From positions 1-8,542 of the forward strand of contig JACQVL010000183.1 in the NCBI GenBank assembly GCA_016209865.1: a DNA stretch of 8,542 nucleotides, given 5' to 3'. The translations under genes and the position numbers were made by a program. Under the pieces are notes generated by a model that saw only the letters and a program-made list of their open reading frames with translations, had not been told where the DNA came from and made no database searches. Each line of letters opens with the position of its first letter. Position 1 is the stretch's first letter. This DNA comes from Candidatus Latescibacterota bacterium (GTDB lineage: Bacteria; JAAXHH01; JACQVL01). Positions 1-7,087 of the stretch are shown here, one piece after another.

Positions 1-1843
1 CCTCGGATTCACGCCAGGTCCCGTCGTTCGTCTGGACGAGGTACGTCTGGAAGTTCGGAGTGACCGTGTCGAGGAGGACGGTGACGGTGTGCGGTTCGGA
101 GCCTTGCTGGACGGAGATGTGCGTCTGGTTGAGCGACCAGGTGAAGTCGCCGTCCCGCCGGGAGGTCATCGAGAACTGCGGCAGGGGCATCGCGCTCGAT
201 TCGTACCAGACGTGGCCGTCGTAGGTGTAAGAGACCGCCCCGTGTTCCGGCTCTTCCGGGTAGAGGGACGTGAGGAAGTTGTTGCGAAGGGTGGTGCAGA
301 ACTGCCGGTACAGGGCCGCGTTCTCGCGCACCGAGTTCCCGAACTGCTCCGGGTCGTTCACCTCGGCCACCCCGTCGAAATCGTCGTGCACGAACGCCTT
401 GTGCAGGTCGAGGGCGCTCATCGGCACACCGTGCCGCTCGAAGTGGCGCGTCCCCTTCCGGCCGTCGTCGAAGTCACAGCCCGGGTCGATCATCACCCAC
501 TTGCGGTGCTCGTTCGACCAGACTTCCGCCACGCAGTGCGAGGTGATGATGCACACCCGCGCCTGCAGGCCGAGCGACAGGCAGGCCTGGACGAACGTGC
601 TGGCGTAATGTGTGCACATCCCTAAGGAGAGTTGCTGGCTGGCCAGTTCGAGGACGACTAACGCGTCCCAGGGTGGGACGAACTGGAGCGTCCCCCGGTT
701 CCAGCCATCTTCCCACTGCTGCCGGGTCCATCGCTTCAGGCGGAGGAATTTCTCGAACTCTGTCTTCGCCCCGGCGACGACGTGGTCGAGCCGCCATCGC
801 TCCCGGAGGATGGTGAGCCGTGGCTCATCCGTTAGCTGGTAGGCGAACGGATAGCTCCCCGGGACGAGGTCGTCGTTGTGGGCCTCGACCACCCGGAGGG
901 AGGGATGCGCCGGCTTCGTCATCTCCCCGCTGATCTCCACCTCCAGTTGGCGCAGCGCCGGCGTCGCGTCTCCGCGAGCGGTCGTCAGTGTGGCGCGCCA
1001 CTGGACGAACCGGTGGCTCTTGGGCAGGCTGACCGGGCCGGTGATGTCCTGCCAGGGGCTCCACGTCTCAGGCCCGTAGGAGGGGGTTGTTCCGCTCCGC
1101 CACTGCAGGCTGATGGCCGTCCCGCGCGGGACCGTCGCATCCGGGGTGAAGCAGACGCTCTTGACCGCGATCCGGGGCGCGATCGGGCCGTCCCCGGCGG
1201 TGGCCGCCAGGTCGATGGGCGAGGAGGTGATCGTTCCGGACGGCGCATGTCGGTGGAGGTTGAGGCGGACGACGTATTCTCCGATGCAAAAATCGTTCCG
1301 GCCGAGCCGCTCCGTCGTCCACGTCTTCCCTCCGTCGATCGATTTCGCGCTCCGATGATGATGGCGAGTGTTGTCCACGTACAGTCGCCAGCCTTTCCCG
1401 CTCCCGCTCCGGATGACGATGTCGTTCGCGCCCGCCTTGAGGGCTTTGGCGGGGATGGGGACGATCTGCCAGCCGGCCGACCAGTACGAGTCGGGCTTGC
1501 CCTGGAACGACACATTCTCCCGCTGATACTCGTGCTCGATCGTCTGTCCGTTGATCTCGACGATCAACGTCTGGTCGGTCGTCTCCGCGGCCGGGTCGTG
1601 CCCCTGCGGGTCGGTGCGAATGACCACCTCCGCCGCCTTCACGTCCGCAAACCCGAGGAGAAACGTTTTCTTCGCCCACACATGATCCGCGACGACGTCG
1701 TGCGTCCGGCTGGTGATCGCGCCGACATCATCGGCCACGAGCATCCGCGGCTTCAACCGGGCATGTTCGTCCACCACTTCGATGTGATGGTCATACGTGC
1801 ACCGGGTCAGGTCGGTGAAAGTCGTAAAGGTTCGTACCGGCAT
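1..1843 (-). CDS. Transglutaminase-like domain protein, 3' end cut by window edge
   Basis: An uninterrupted frame runs from ATG at 1843 to position 1 (614 codons seen, no stop). The start has a GAGGGGG Shine-Dalgarno a few bases upstream and an in-frame TGA just before it, so no earlier start is possible. The catalytic triad of the transglutaminase-like/papain-like fold is visible: Cys410 in LGMCTHYASTF, His436 in SHCVAEVW and Asp453 in WVMIDPG. Residues about 50-215 look like a beta-sandwich with one Asp-box (S168-I-D-G-G-K-T-W175). Residues about 225-305 look like a second beta domain. The part after 555 looks like a third, FnIII-like beta region (VTPNFQTYLV). There is no signal peptide or membrane segment at the N terminus. 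The fold covers peptidases, amidases and cross-linkers, so the substrate is unknown. It lies downstream of the peptidase-Rieske pair on the same strand, 177 bp away, so co-transcription is possible but not shown. Confidence 0.88.
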   Translation of the reverse strand, partial: MPVRTFTTFTDLTRCTYDHHIEVVDEHARLKPRMLVADDVGAITSRTHDVVADHVWAKKTFLLGFADVKAAEVVIRTDPQGHDPAAETTDQTLIVEINGQTIEHEYQRENVSFQGKPDSYWSAGWQIVPIPAKALKAGANDIVIRSGSGKGWRLYVDNTRHHHRSAKSIDGGKTWTTERLGRNDFCIGEYVVRLNLHRHAPSGTITSSPIDLAATAGDGPIAPRIAVKSVCFTPDATVPRGTAISLQWRSGTTPSYGPETWSPWQDITGPVSLPKSHRFVQWRATLTTARGDATPALRQLEVEISGEMTKPAHPSLRVVEAHNDDLVPGSYPFAYQLTDEPRLTILRERWRLDHVVAGAKTEFEKFLRLKRWTRQQWEDGWNRGTLQFVPPWDALVVLELASQQLSLGMCTHYASTFVQACLSLGLQARVCIITSHCVAEVWSNEHRKWVMIDPGCDFDDGRKGTRHFERHGVPMSALDLHKAFVHDDFDGVAEVNDPEQFGNSVRENAALYRQFCTTLRNNFLTSLYPEEPEHGAVSYTYDGHVWYESSAMPLPQFSMTSRRDGDFTWSLNQTHISVQQGSEPHTVTVLLDTVTPNFQTYLVQTNDGTWRESE

Positions 1844-1915
1844 GGGACCCCCTCATAAGAGCAGTGACGAGTGACGAGTGACAAGTAAAACATAATCCAC
1901 TCGCGTCTTACGGCT

Positions 1916-1940
1916 GTCATTCCCACGCAAGCGGGAATCC
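1916..1940. repeat. GTCATTCCC...GGGAATCC dispersed palindromic repeat
   Basis: The core is a 6-bp stem, attccc (1919-1924) with gggaat (1933-1938), around an 8-base loop. The wider GTCATTCCC...GGGAATCC consensus is a familiar small intergenic palindrome in many bacterial genomes, including proteobacteria and Nitrospirae. Its function is not known. It may fold in RNA transcribed from either strand. Confidence 0.65.
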
Positions 1941-1957
1941 ATTTCACCTTAGTTAGA

Positions 1958-1982
1958 ATGACACTATTGAGTCATATTTTTT
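1958..1982 (+). terminator. Weak hairpin followed by a T run (possible terminator)
   Basis: atgac (1958-1962) pairs with gtcat (1971-1975) around an 8-base loop, and the T-rich tract 1976-1982 follows. The shape is that of a weak intrinsic terminator on the plus strand, but no plus-strand gene ends nearby. It could block antisense transcription or be an accident of the repeat. The stem is short, so confidence is low. Confidence 0.25.
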
Positions 1983-2020
1983 CCTCTCGTCACTTGTCAC
2001 TCGTCACTGATTGTTACCGA

Positions 2021-2335
2021 CTACCGACCACCGATTCTCACATACACATCAGTTCCTTCCACCGTGACGTCGTACCGTTCGATGCACACCTGGCCGGAGA
2101 AATCGGACACGCCCGTCTCGACGTTGAACCGCCACCCGTGCCACGGGCAGGTGACCATCTTCCCCTCCAGCCATCCCTGACCCAGCGACGCGCCCATGTG
2201 GAGGCAGGTGTCCGAGATGGCGTAGTACGTGCCGTCGGCGTTAAAGATGGCGATGTACCGGCCGTCAGCCTCGACGGTCACGCCTTCGCCGGGCGGGATG
2301 TCGTACGCTTTGGCGACTTTGATGAAGCGCCCCAT
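2021..2335 (-). CDS. Rieske [2Fe-2S] ferredoxin-like protein
   Basis: This 104-residue protein is a complete single Rieske domain. The two cluster-binding motifs are C44-L-H46 and C63-P-W-H66, in the spacing usual for soluble Rieske ferredoxins and the small NirD-type subunits. Known relatives carry single electrons to ring-hydroxylating oxygenases or reductases. It has no signal peptide or membrane anchor, so a cytoplasmic electron carrier is expected. Its ATG lies 3 bases after the stop of the M3 peptidase gene (TAG-AAT-ATG). No clear Shine-Dalgarno of its own is visible, so translation is probably coupled to the peptidase. No oxygenase or reductase partner is encoded in the window, and the true redox partner is unknown. 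Confidence 0.9.
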   Translation of the reverse strand: MGRFIKVAKAYDIPPGEGVTVEADGRYIAIFNADGTYYAISDTCLHMGASLGQGWLEGKMVTCPWHGWRFNVETGVSDFSGQVCIERYDVTVEGTDVYVRIGGR

Positions 2336-2338
2336 ATT

Positions 2339-3823
2339 CTATATCGGTAGTCGTTCCGCCAGTTCCTGAATCAATGGTTCCGTCGTCAAGCCCGTGTCGC
2401 CGAGCTGTGCGGCCAGTTCCCAGACGGTATACTGCTGGCCGGACGACCAGAGGTCCCGCAGGAACGCGCCCGCCCCCGGAGCCGCAAACCATCGAGGCCC
2501 GTACCGCGCTCGGAGGGCGTGACGGAGCTGCGCCTGGAAAAGCCAGGCCTGCAGGTATTCCGCGCAGTAAAACCCCTCATCCAGGTCGGTCAGGTACATC
2601 TGGGGCGGGATGTTGACGTGAATCGCCTCGGACAGATGCCGCGCGTACCGGTCGTCCTGGCCATCCAGCCGGTCGGACGAGTGCAGGCCGAGTTCATACA
2701 GCAGTTTCGCGCAGTACCGTCGCACCATGAACAGTTCCTCTAAGTGGGTGAACCAGACGAATTCGTCCTGTTTCGGCATGGGCACGTGCTCCTCCAGCCA
2801 GAGCGGGTCGAGGAACAGATGGTCGAACAGGAAGGCGAACGACTCGGTGACCGAGTTATCCCCTAAGTACGCGTATTCAAACGGGCTGGATGGAGAGACG
2901 AAGCTGAAGTGGAGGGCGTGGCCGCCCTCGTGGAAGAGCGCGCGGTAGTCGTCGCACCCGTTCTGGGGCATGATGACGAGCATGATCCGATCCGGGATGT
3001 GGAGGGGGACGCAGAACGCGCGGGGGGATTTGCGCGCCCGCGCCTCGACGTCGAGCCGGATCGCCTGGCGCTCGTCGAGGTCGATGCCCAACTGGGCGAG
3101 CGCGTCCCGGAAGACGCCCAGCAGCCGGTCGGCCGTAAACGCCTCGTCGAACGAAGGCGCGCGGAGCATCCGCCGGATGTCGAACGGTTCCAGTTGGTCG
3201 AGCCGCAGGCCGAGGTACCGGTCGGCGGCCCGGCCGAGATGGGCGACGTACCGGTCTTCCGTCTCGGCCAGAAACTGCCGTGCCCGTTCAGCCAGGCCGT
3301 AGAGGTCGAGGCCTTTGCCCTTCATGCACAGGTCGGTGTAATGCTGGTAGCCGAGTTCGACGGCCAGGCGGTGGGACAACCCCACGGATTCGGCCCGGAG
3401 CGGGGTCAACCGCTCGACCACCTCAAGCTGCGCCTGATGGATTCGCCGCTGCCGCTCCCGGTCGGGTTCGTTGGCGATTGCGATCGTCGCGTGCCGGTAA
3501 CTGATCGTTTGGTCGTCGACCTGGATCGTGGCGTGGGCTTCTTCCGTGGCGATCCGGTCGTCGAAGTGTTTCGTCGCCTGGCCCAGATAGCTGCTCAGGA
3601 GGAACGCTTTCAGGTACTGGTAGCGCCGGGGGTCGGGGGCGCTCTCCTGGGCGAGAACCTGGTCGAGCGTCTGGATCGCCTGGCGCGAGGTCAGGCCGGG
3701 GTAGCGGTCGTAGATGGAGGAGAGGTTGAGGTCGGGTTTGAGGCCGGCGTAGTGGAGGTAGATTTCTTCTTCAAGCGCTTCGAGCAAGGCCTGAGCGTCC
3801 GCTTGAATGTGCGACACGGTCAT
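2339..3823 (-). CDS. M3-family (oligoendopeptidase F/thimet-like) zinc metallopeptidase
   Basis: This 494-residue protein is largely helical and has the zinc site of M3 metallopeptidases: H298-E-G-G-H302, followed by the probable third ligand Glu327 (in NSVTESFAF), 25 residues after His302. The late motif GFYCAEYLQAW (about 417-427) fits the substrate-binding Tyr region of the family. Members cleave short peptides in the cytoplasm, and no signal peptide is present here. The ATG at 3823 is chosen because AGGAG lies 6 bases upstream. An in-frame ATG at 3883 would add 20 residues of unlikely composition and has no ribosome site. The length is a little below the usual 550-700 residues, but the core looks intact. 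It forms a tight pair with the downstream Rieske gene. Confidence 0.9.
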   Translation of the reverse strand: MTVSHIQADAQALLEALEEEIYLHYAGLKPDLNLSSIYDRYPGLTSRQAIQTLDQVLAQESAPDPRRYQYLKAFLLSSYLGQATKHFDDRIATEEAHATIQVDDQTISYRHATIAIANEPDRERQRRIHQAQLEVVERLTPLRAESVGLSHRLAVELGYQHYTDLCMKGKGLDLYGLAERARQFLAETEDRYVAHLGRAADRYLGLRLDQLEPFDIRRMLRAPSFDEAFTADRLLGVFRDALAQLGIDLDERQAIRLDVEARARKSPRAFCVPLHIPDRIMLVIMPQNGCDDYRALFHEGGHALHFSFVSPSSPFEYAYLGDNSVTESFAFLFDHLFLDPLWLEEHVPMPKQDEFVWFTHLEELFMVRRYCAKLLYELGLHSSDRLDGQDDRYARHLSEAIHVNIPPQMYLTDLDEGFYCAEYLQAWLFQAQLRHALRARYGPRWFAAPGAGAFLRDLWSSGQQYTVWELAAQLGDTGLTTEPLIQELAERLPI

Positions 3824-3829
3824 GGAGGG

Positions 3830-3834
3830 CTCCT
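3830..3834 (-). promoter_or_regulatory. Ribosome binding site that fixes the M3 peptidase start
   Basis: Reading the minus strand, AGGAG is followed by six bases and then ATG at 3823. This is the best-spaced Shine-Dalgarno in the area and favours 3823 over the upstream in-frame ATG at 3883. Confidence 0.75.
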
Positions 3835-3974
3835 GATGTCGGAGTGGACGTGCAGGATGGAAAGACGGATTGAGCGAACGCATCAGACCTCATTCCCCGC
3901 TCCGTTTTCCATCCTCCCAAAATGGGGGACGGCGATGAGAAAGGCAAGAGAAATTTGTTTTATCGGATAATCTA

Positions 3975-4004
3975 TTGACATCTTCTCTCTTCCGAGCATT
4001 TTAT
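3975..4004 (+). promoter_or_regulatory. Sigma70-type promoter for the signalling operon
   Basis: A perfect -35 TTGACA (3975-3980) is followed after 18 bases by TTTTAT (3999-4004), four matches to the -10 consensus. An alternative -10, TATATA (4002-4007), has a longer spacer. Transcription would begin near 4011, about 15 bases before the ATG at 4026. The TTG of the -35 is also an in-frame TTG codon, which argues against using it as a start. Confidence 0.5.
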
Positions 4005-4025
4005 ATAGGGTCATCCGGAGAGGTC

Positions 4026-6629
4026 ATGGGGAATGCCGGGTGGCTTAATCCGCAATCCGCAATGGGTATTAGTCGCCATCTTCCTCCACATCTCGTAACG
4101 GGTCCCGGCATGCAGACCTCAGGCGCATCCCCGGCTCATCGGCCGGTCTCGTTCCGGCACACGATCACCTGCCAGGCGCTCGTCCTCGGCCTGCTGCTGA
4201 TCGCGGGCCGCTGGGTGGTCTCCACCGTCTCTTGGCGGGGCACGCCAACGCTGCACGTCTCCCTGGAATTCATCGCTGGACTCCTCGCGCTGGTCATCGC
4301 CCTGGGCGGCATCGTGCGGTACGTGGCGTTCAAACAGCGGCTCGTCCTGCTGTTCGGCCTGAGTTTCATGGGCGCGAGTATCGTCGACCTGCTCCATGCG
4401 GAGATGTCCCTCCGGGCGCTGGCGGTGAGTGAAGGCCCGGACCCGGTGACATGGACGGCGGGCCGGGTGACGCTCAGCCTGTTCCTCATCGCCGGCCTGC
4501 TGGTCGACCGGTACGCCCCGCACGCTCGCCGGGTCCGCACCGAACTCCTCACGGCAGTGACGGTGACGGTCGGGGTGACCTGGATTCTCGTCCTCCTGCT
4601 CAACTGGTACATCCAGCGAAGGGCAACCATCTTCGCCAATATGCCCTCGCTCGGCTGGGTCTCCGAATGGGGACTCGTCCCGGTCTTCTTAGGGATCGCG
4701 TGGGGATACTGGCGGGCGTTCGTCCGGCAGCGGTCGTCGTACCTCGACTGGGCGTCCGCCTCCGCCGTCATCTTCTGCATCACCCAGGTGTATTCCGCGA
4801 CCAACGTGACCGTGCACCAGTTCACCTTCGTTGCCAGTCATTTTCTGAAGGATTTCGGGTACCTGATCGCCCTGATCGGGCTGTACGTGGAGAGTCTGGC
4901 GCTGTTTCGTGATCTTGAGCAGCAGCAGGGGGCGTTGCGGCAGGCCGAAGAGAAATACCGGTCGATCTTCGAGAACGCGGTCGAGGGCATCTTCCAGAGC
5001 ACCCCTGACGGGCGCTTCCTCACGGCCAACCCCGCCATGGCGCGGATGTTAGGCTACGACTCGCCCGAAGAATTCATCACCACGATCACCGACGCCGAGC
5101 GCCAACTGCACGTCAGGCCGGAGCTCCGGCAGGAGTTCAAACGGTTGATAGAGGAACAGAAGGTCGTTCACGAGTTCGAGTTCAACCTCTACCGCAAGGA
5201 CCGGAGCACGATGTGGGCGTCCCTGCACGCCCGCGCCGTCCGTGATGAGCAAGGGATGATCCGCTACTACGAGGGCACGGCTGAAGACGTCACCGAGCAC
5301 AAGCGGGCGGCGGAGCGACTGCAGGAGGCGTACCAGCACATCAACGACCAGAACCAGGACCTGGAGCGGTCGAATCGCAGACTGGCCACCCTGCTCGACG
5401 TCAGCCGGATGATGGCCACGGTCCACAGCCTGGACGCGTTGCTCCAGAGCATCTTAGTGAAGGCGACCGAACTCATCCCCCTGGCGAGGGCTGGTGTCCT
5501 GATGCTGTACGATCCCGTGATCGACCGACTGGTGCCTCACGCGACGATCGGGTACCAACTCGGCATCCTCAGCGACCTGCGCCTTCGCCCCGGGGAGTCG
5601 TTTCCCGGCCGCGTGTTCGCCACCGGCCAGCCGTACATGAGCCAGTCGCCGGAGGAGCTGGCTTCCACGATGGATGAGCTGAACGACGAGCAACGACGGC
5701 TGGTGGGACAGGCGGCCGCTGGCCTGCCGCCGAGCCTGGGCATGATGTGCGCCCCGCTCGTCGTGCAGGGAAAACCGATCGGAGTGATGATGGTGAACAA
5801 CTATGCGTCCACCTCGCCGTTCACCGCCGACCATCTCGCCTTCTTCCAGGCGCTCTGCAGCCAGGTCGCGACAGCTATCCGCAACGTGCAGTTGTACGAT
5901 GAGGTGCAGGAGTACGCCGGCCAGCTCGACCAGAAGAACGAGGAACTGGAGAGCTTTGTCTACACCGTTTCCCACGATCTCCGGTCTCCCCTTGTTTCCC
6001 TGCACGGGCTGATGGGGATGTTCGTCAAGGCGGCCGGGTCGGCCCTCGACGAGCGCGGGCGCCGGTACCTCGCCCGCCTGGAAGCGAACGTCAGCCAGAT
6101 GGAGGAACTGATCGACGGCCTGCTGGAACTCTCCCGCGTCGGCCGGATGGCCGTCCAGATGGAAGACCTGGACATGAACCGGCTCGTCGGCGGTGTTATC
6201 GAGCAGCTCCGGCCCCAGTTCGACGCGACAGGGATCGCCGTCACCGTCCATCCTCTGCCGCGCCTGTCCGCGTCGGCGCTGCAGATGAAGCAGGTGTTCA
6301 GCAACCTGATCGGGAACGCGATCAAGTTCATGGGCGATGCCCCGGACCGGCGGATCGAGGTCGGGGGGGAACTCCTCAACGGGGCCGCCCAGTTCTACGT
6401 GAAGGATACCGGAATCGGGATCGACCCGGCGTACCATGAGAAGATTTTTGCGATCTTCCAGCGCCTGCAGGAACTGGAGGGCGTCACAGGCACCGGCGTC
6501 GGTCTGGCGATCGTCAAGAAGATCATCGACAACGCGCACGGGACGATCGCGGTCGAGTCCGAGAGAGGCAAGGGCGCGACGTTCCGGTTTACGGTGCCGA
6601 GTGGAAAAGAGGCGGGAGGAGCTGTATGA
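4026..6629 (+). CDS. Membrane sensor histidine kinase (MASE3-like, PAS, GAF, HisKA, HATPase)
   Basis: From the N terminus this 867-residue protein has about eight hydrophobic segments (roughly 40-300), including a MASE3-like stretch with VDLLHAEM. A PAS/PAC domain follows (309-425, starting EKYRSIF), then a short coiled coil, a GAF domain (469-625) and a HisKA domain with phosphoacceptor His650 in VSHDLRSPL. The ATPase domain has N-box Asn760/Asn764, G1 box D794-T-G-I-G and G2 box G822-T-G-V-G-L. All catalytic motifs are intact, so autophosphorylation at His650 is expected. The H-box and C-terminal part resemble kinases of the phytochrome/Cph1 type that work with Rcp1-like regulators, but there is no chromophore-binding domain. 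The start at 4026 has GGAG 5 bases upstream. ATG 4110 is an alternative, because codons 4026-4109 are unlike the rest of the gene. The stop overlaps the next gene by 4 bases. Confidence 0.9.
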   Translation: MGNAGWLNPQSAMGISRHLPPHLVTGPGMQTSGASPAHRPVSFRHTITCQALVLGLLLIAGRWVVSTVSWRGTPTLHVSLEFIAGLLALVIALGGIVRYVAFKQRLVLLFGLSFMGASIVDLLHAEMSLRALAVSEGPDPVTWTAGRVTLSLFLIAGLLVDRYAPHARRVRTELLTAVTVTVGVTWILVLLLNWYIQRRATIFANMPSLGWVSEWGLVPVFLGIAWGYWRAFVRQRSSYLDWASASAVIFCITQVYSATNVTVHQFTFVASHFLKDFGYLIALIGLYVESLALFRDLEQQQGALRQAEEKYRSIFENAVEGIFQSTPDGRFLTANPAMARMLGYDSPEEFITTITDAERQLHVRPELRQEFKRLIEEQKVVHEFEFNLYRKDRSTMWASLHARAVRDEQGMIRYYEGTAEDVTEHKRAAERLQEAYQHINDQNQDLERSNRRLATLLDVSRMMATVHSLDALLQSILVKATELIPLARAGVLMLYDPVIDRLVPHATIGYQLGILSDLRLRPGESFPGRVFATGQPYMSQSPEELASTMDELNDEQRRLVGQAAAGLPPSLGMMCAPLVVQGKPIGVMMVNNYASTSPFTADHLAFFQALCSQVATAIRNVQLYDEVQEYAGQLDQKNEELESFVYTVSHDLRSPLVSLHGLMGMFVKAAGSALDERGRRYLARLEANVSQMEELIDGLLELSRVGRMAVQMEDLDMNRLVGGVIEQLRPQFDATGIAVTVHPLPRLSASALQMKQVFSNLIGNAIKFMGDAPDRRIEVGGELLNGAAQFYVKDTGIGIDPAYHEKIFAIFQRLQELEGVTGTGVGLAIVKKIIDNAHGTIAVESERGKGATFRFTVPSGKEAGGAV
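4047..4063. repeat. Short tandem repeat AATCCGC x2 near the kinase start
   Basis: The heptamer aatccgc occurs twice head to tail (4047-4053 and 4054-4060), followed by aat. It falls inside the first codons if translation starts at 4026. Short tandem heptamers also occur in the intergenic repeat at 1863-2010. This raises the possibility that this segment is leader rather than coding sequence. Confidence 0.5.
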
Positions 6630-7069
6630 ACCACGAACCGTTTCACATCCTGCTCGTCGAGGATAACGAAGATCATGCGGAGATCACGATGGTGACGCTC
6701 GAGGAGAATCACGTCGCCAACCAGGTTGTCTGGGTGAAAGACGGGGCCGAGGCGCTCGACTACCTGTTCCGCCGGGGGATGTACGCCGACCCGGTCCGGC
6801 ATCCGGCTCCGGGACTCATCCTGCTCGACCTCAAGCTGCCCAAAGTGGACGGCCTGGAGGTGCTCAAGGAGATCAAGACTGAGCCAGCCCTCCGGCGGAT
6901 TCCGGTGGTCATGCTGACGACCTCCAGCCGGGAGGAAGAGATCCTCCGGAGCTACGACCTGGGGGTCAACAGTTACGTGACCAAGCCCGTCCGGTTCACC
7001 GAACTCTCCGAAAAACTCCGGCATATCTGTGATTTCTGGATGCTCACCAACACCCCACCGCCGCGCTGA
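6626..7069 (+). CDS. Single-domain response regulator, Rcp1/CheY-like
   Basis: This 147-residue protein is one receiver domain with all key residues: acidic pair E12/D13, phosphoacceptor D68 (LILLDLKLP), switch T98 and K120. The extended alpha-loop with LFRRGMYADP and the C-terminal FWMLTNTPPPR tail match the Rcp1 family, known as partners of cyanobacterial and bacterial phytochrome-type kinases. There is no output domain, so it presumably passes phosphate on or binds a target protein. ATG 6626 overlaps the kinase stop (ATGA) and is preceded by GGAGGAG, so co-translation with the kinase is strongly indicated. The neighbouring kinase is its obvious phosphodonor. Confidence 0.93.
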   Translation: MNHEPFHILLVEDNEDHAEITMVTLEENHVANQVVWVKDGAEALDYLFRRGMYADPVRHPAPGLILLDLKLPKVDGLEVLKEIKTEPALRRIPVVMLTTSSREEEILRSYDLGVNSYVTKPVRFTELSEKLRHICDFWMLTNTPPPR

Positions 7070-7087
7070 GGGAGAGGGAGACGACCC

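Larger units (their letters stand above)
1863..2010. repeat. Inverted heptamer arrays bounding a MITE-like element
   Basis: The left arm (1863-1883) is three tandem heptamers: AGTGACG, AGTGACG, AGTGACA. The right arm (1988-2008) is CGTCACT, TGTCACT, CGTCACT, which is the inverse. Positions 1870-1886 and 1992-2008 are exact reverse complements over 17 bases. The arms enclose about 100 bp that hold two further small palindromes. Nested palindromes of this size resemble a miniature inverted-repeat element, but I see no clear target-site duplication. The reading as a mobile element is therefore inference. Confidence 0.55.
1844..2020. other. Intergenic stretch filled with short repeats
   Basis: This 177-bp gap lies between the Rieske gene stop and the transglutaminase-like gene start, both on the minus strand. 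It contains heptamer arrays in inverted orientation, a GTCATTCCC palindrome and a small hairpin followed by T residues. It is clearly richer in A+T than the flanking genes. No open frame of plausible coding quality was seen in it. A promoter for the transglutaminase-like gene could lie here, but I could not identify a convincing one. Confidence 0.7.
3824..4025. other. Divergent intergenic region between peptidase and kinase operons
   Basis: This stretch separates the minus-strand peptidase pair from the plus-strand signalling operon. It becomes A+T-rich towards 3945-4008, where a plausible plus-strand promoter lies. I could not identify a convincing minus-strand promoter for the peptidase. 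The imperfect match around 3917-3930 (CCC AAAAT GGG) is too short to call an operator. No gene was found here. Confidence 0.6.

Noticed and set aside
878-1858. Long plus-strand open frame of about 326 codons
   Set aside because: It lies antisense to the transglutaminase-like gene, whose frame shows a catalytic triad. The composition (Arg, Asp, Gly, Val-rich) is typical of an antisense frame in GC-rich DNA, and it has no domain signature.
1863-2010. CRISPR array
   Set aside because: The repeats are heptamers in short arrays with inverted arms. There are no regularly spaced 25-40 base repeats or spacers, and no cas genes.
3824-3883. Upstream ATG at 3883 for the M3 peptidase
   Set aside because: The extra 20 residues have no similarity to the family start, and the AGGAG site is placed for the ATG at 3823.
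2909-3970. Plus-strand open frame of about 353 codons
   Set aside because: It is antisense to the M3 peptidase, which has an intact HEGGH site. No recognisable motifs, and the frame follows the third-position pattern of the opposite strand.
3975-4025. TTG start at 3975 extending the kinase by 17 residues
   Set aside because: The TTG belongs to a perfect -35 hexamer and has no ribosome site. ATG 4026 has GGAG at suitable spacing.
5454-6539. Minus-strand open frame of about 361 codons
   Set aside because: It is a shadow of the histidine kinase. The kinase frame contains all catalytic boxes, whereas the antisense product shows no family features.
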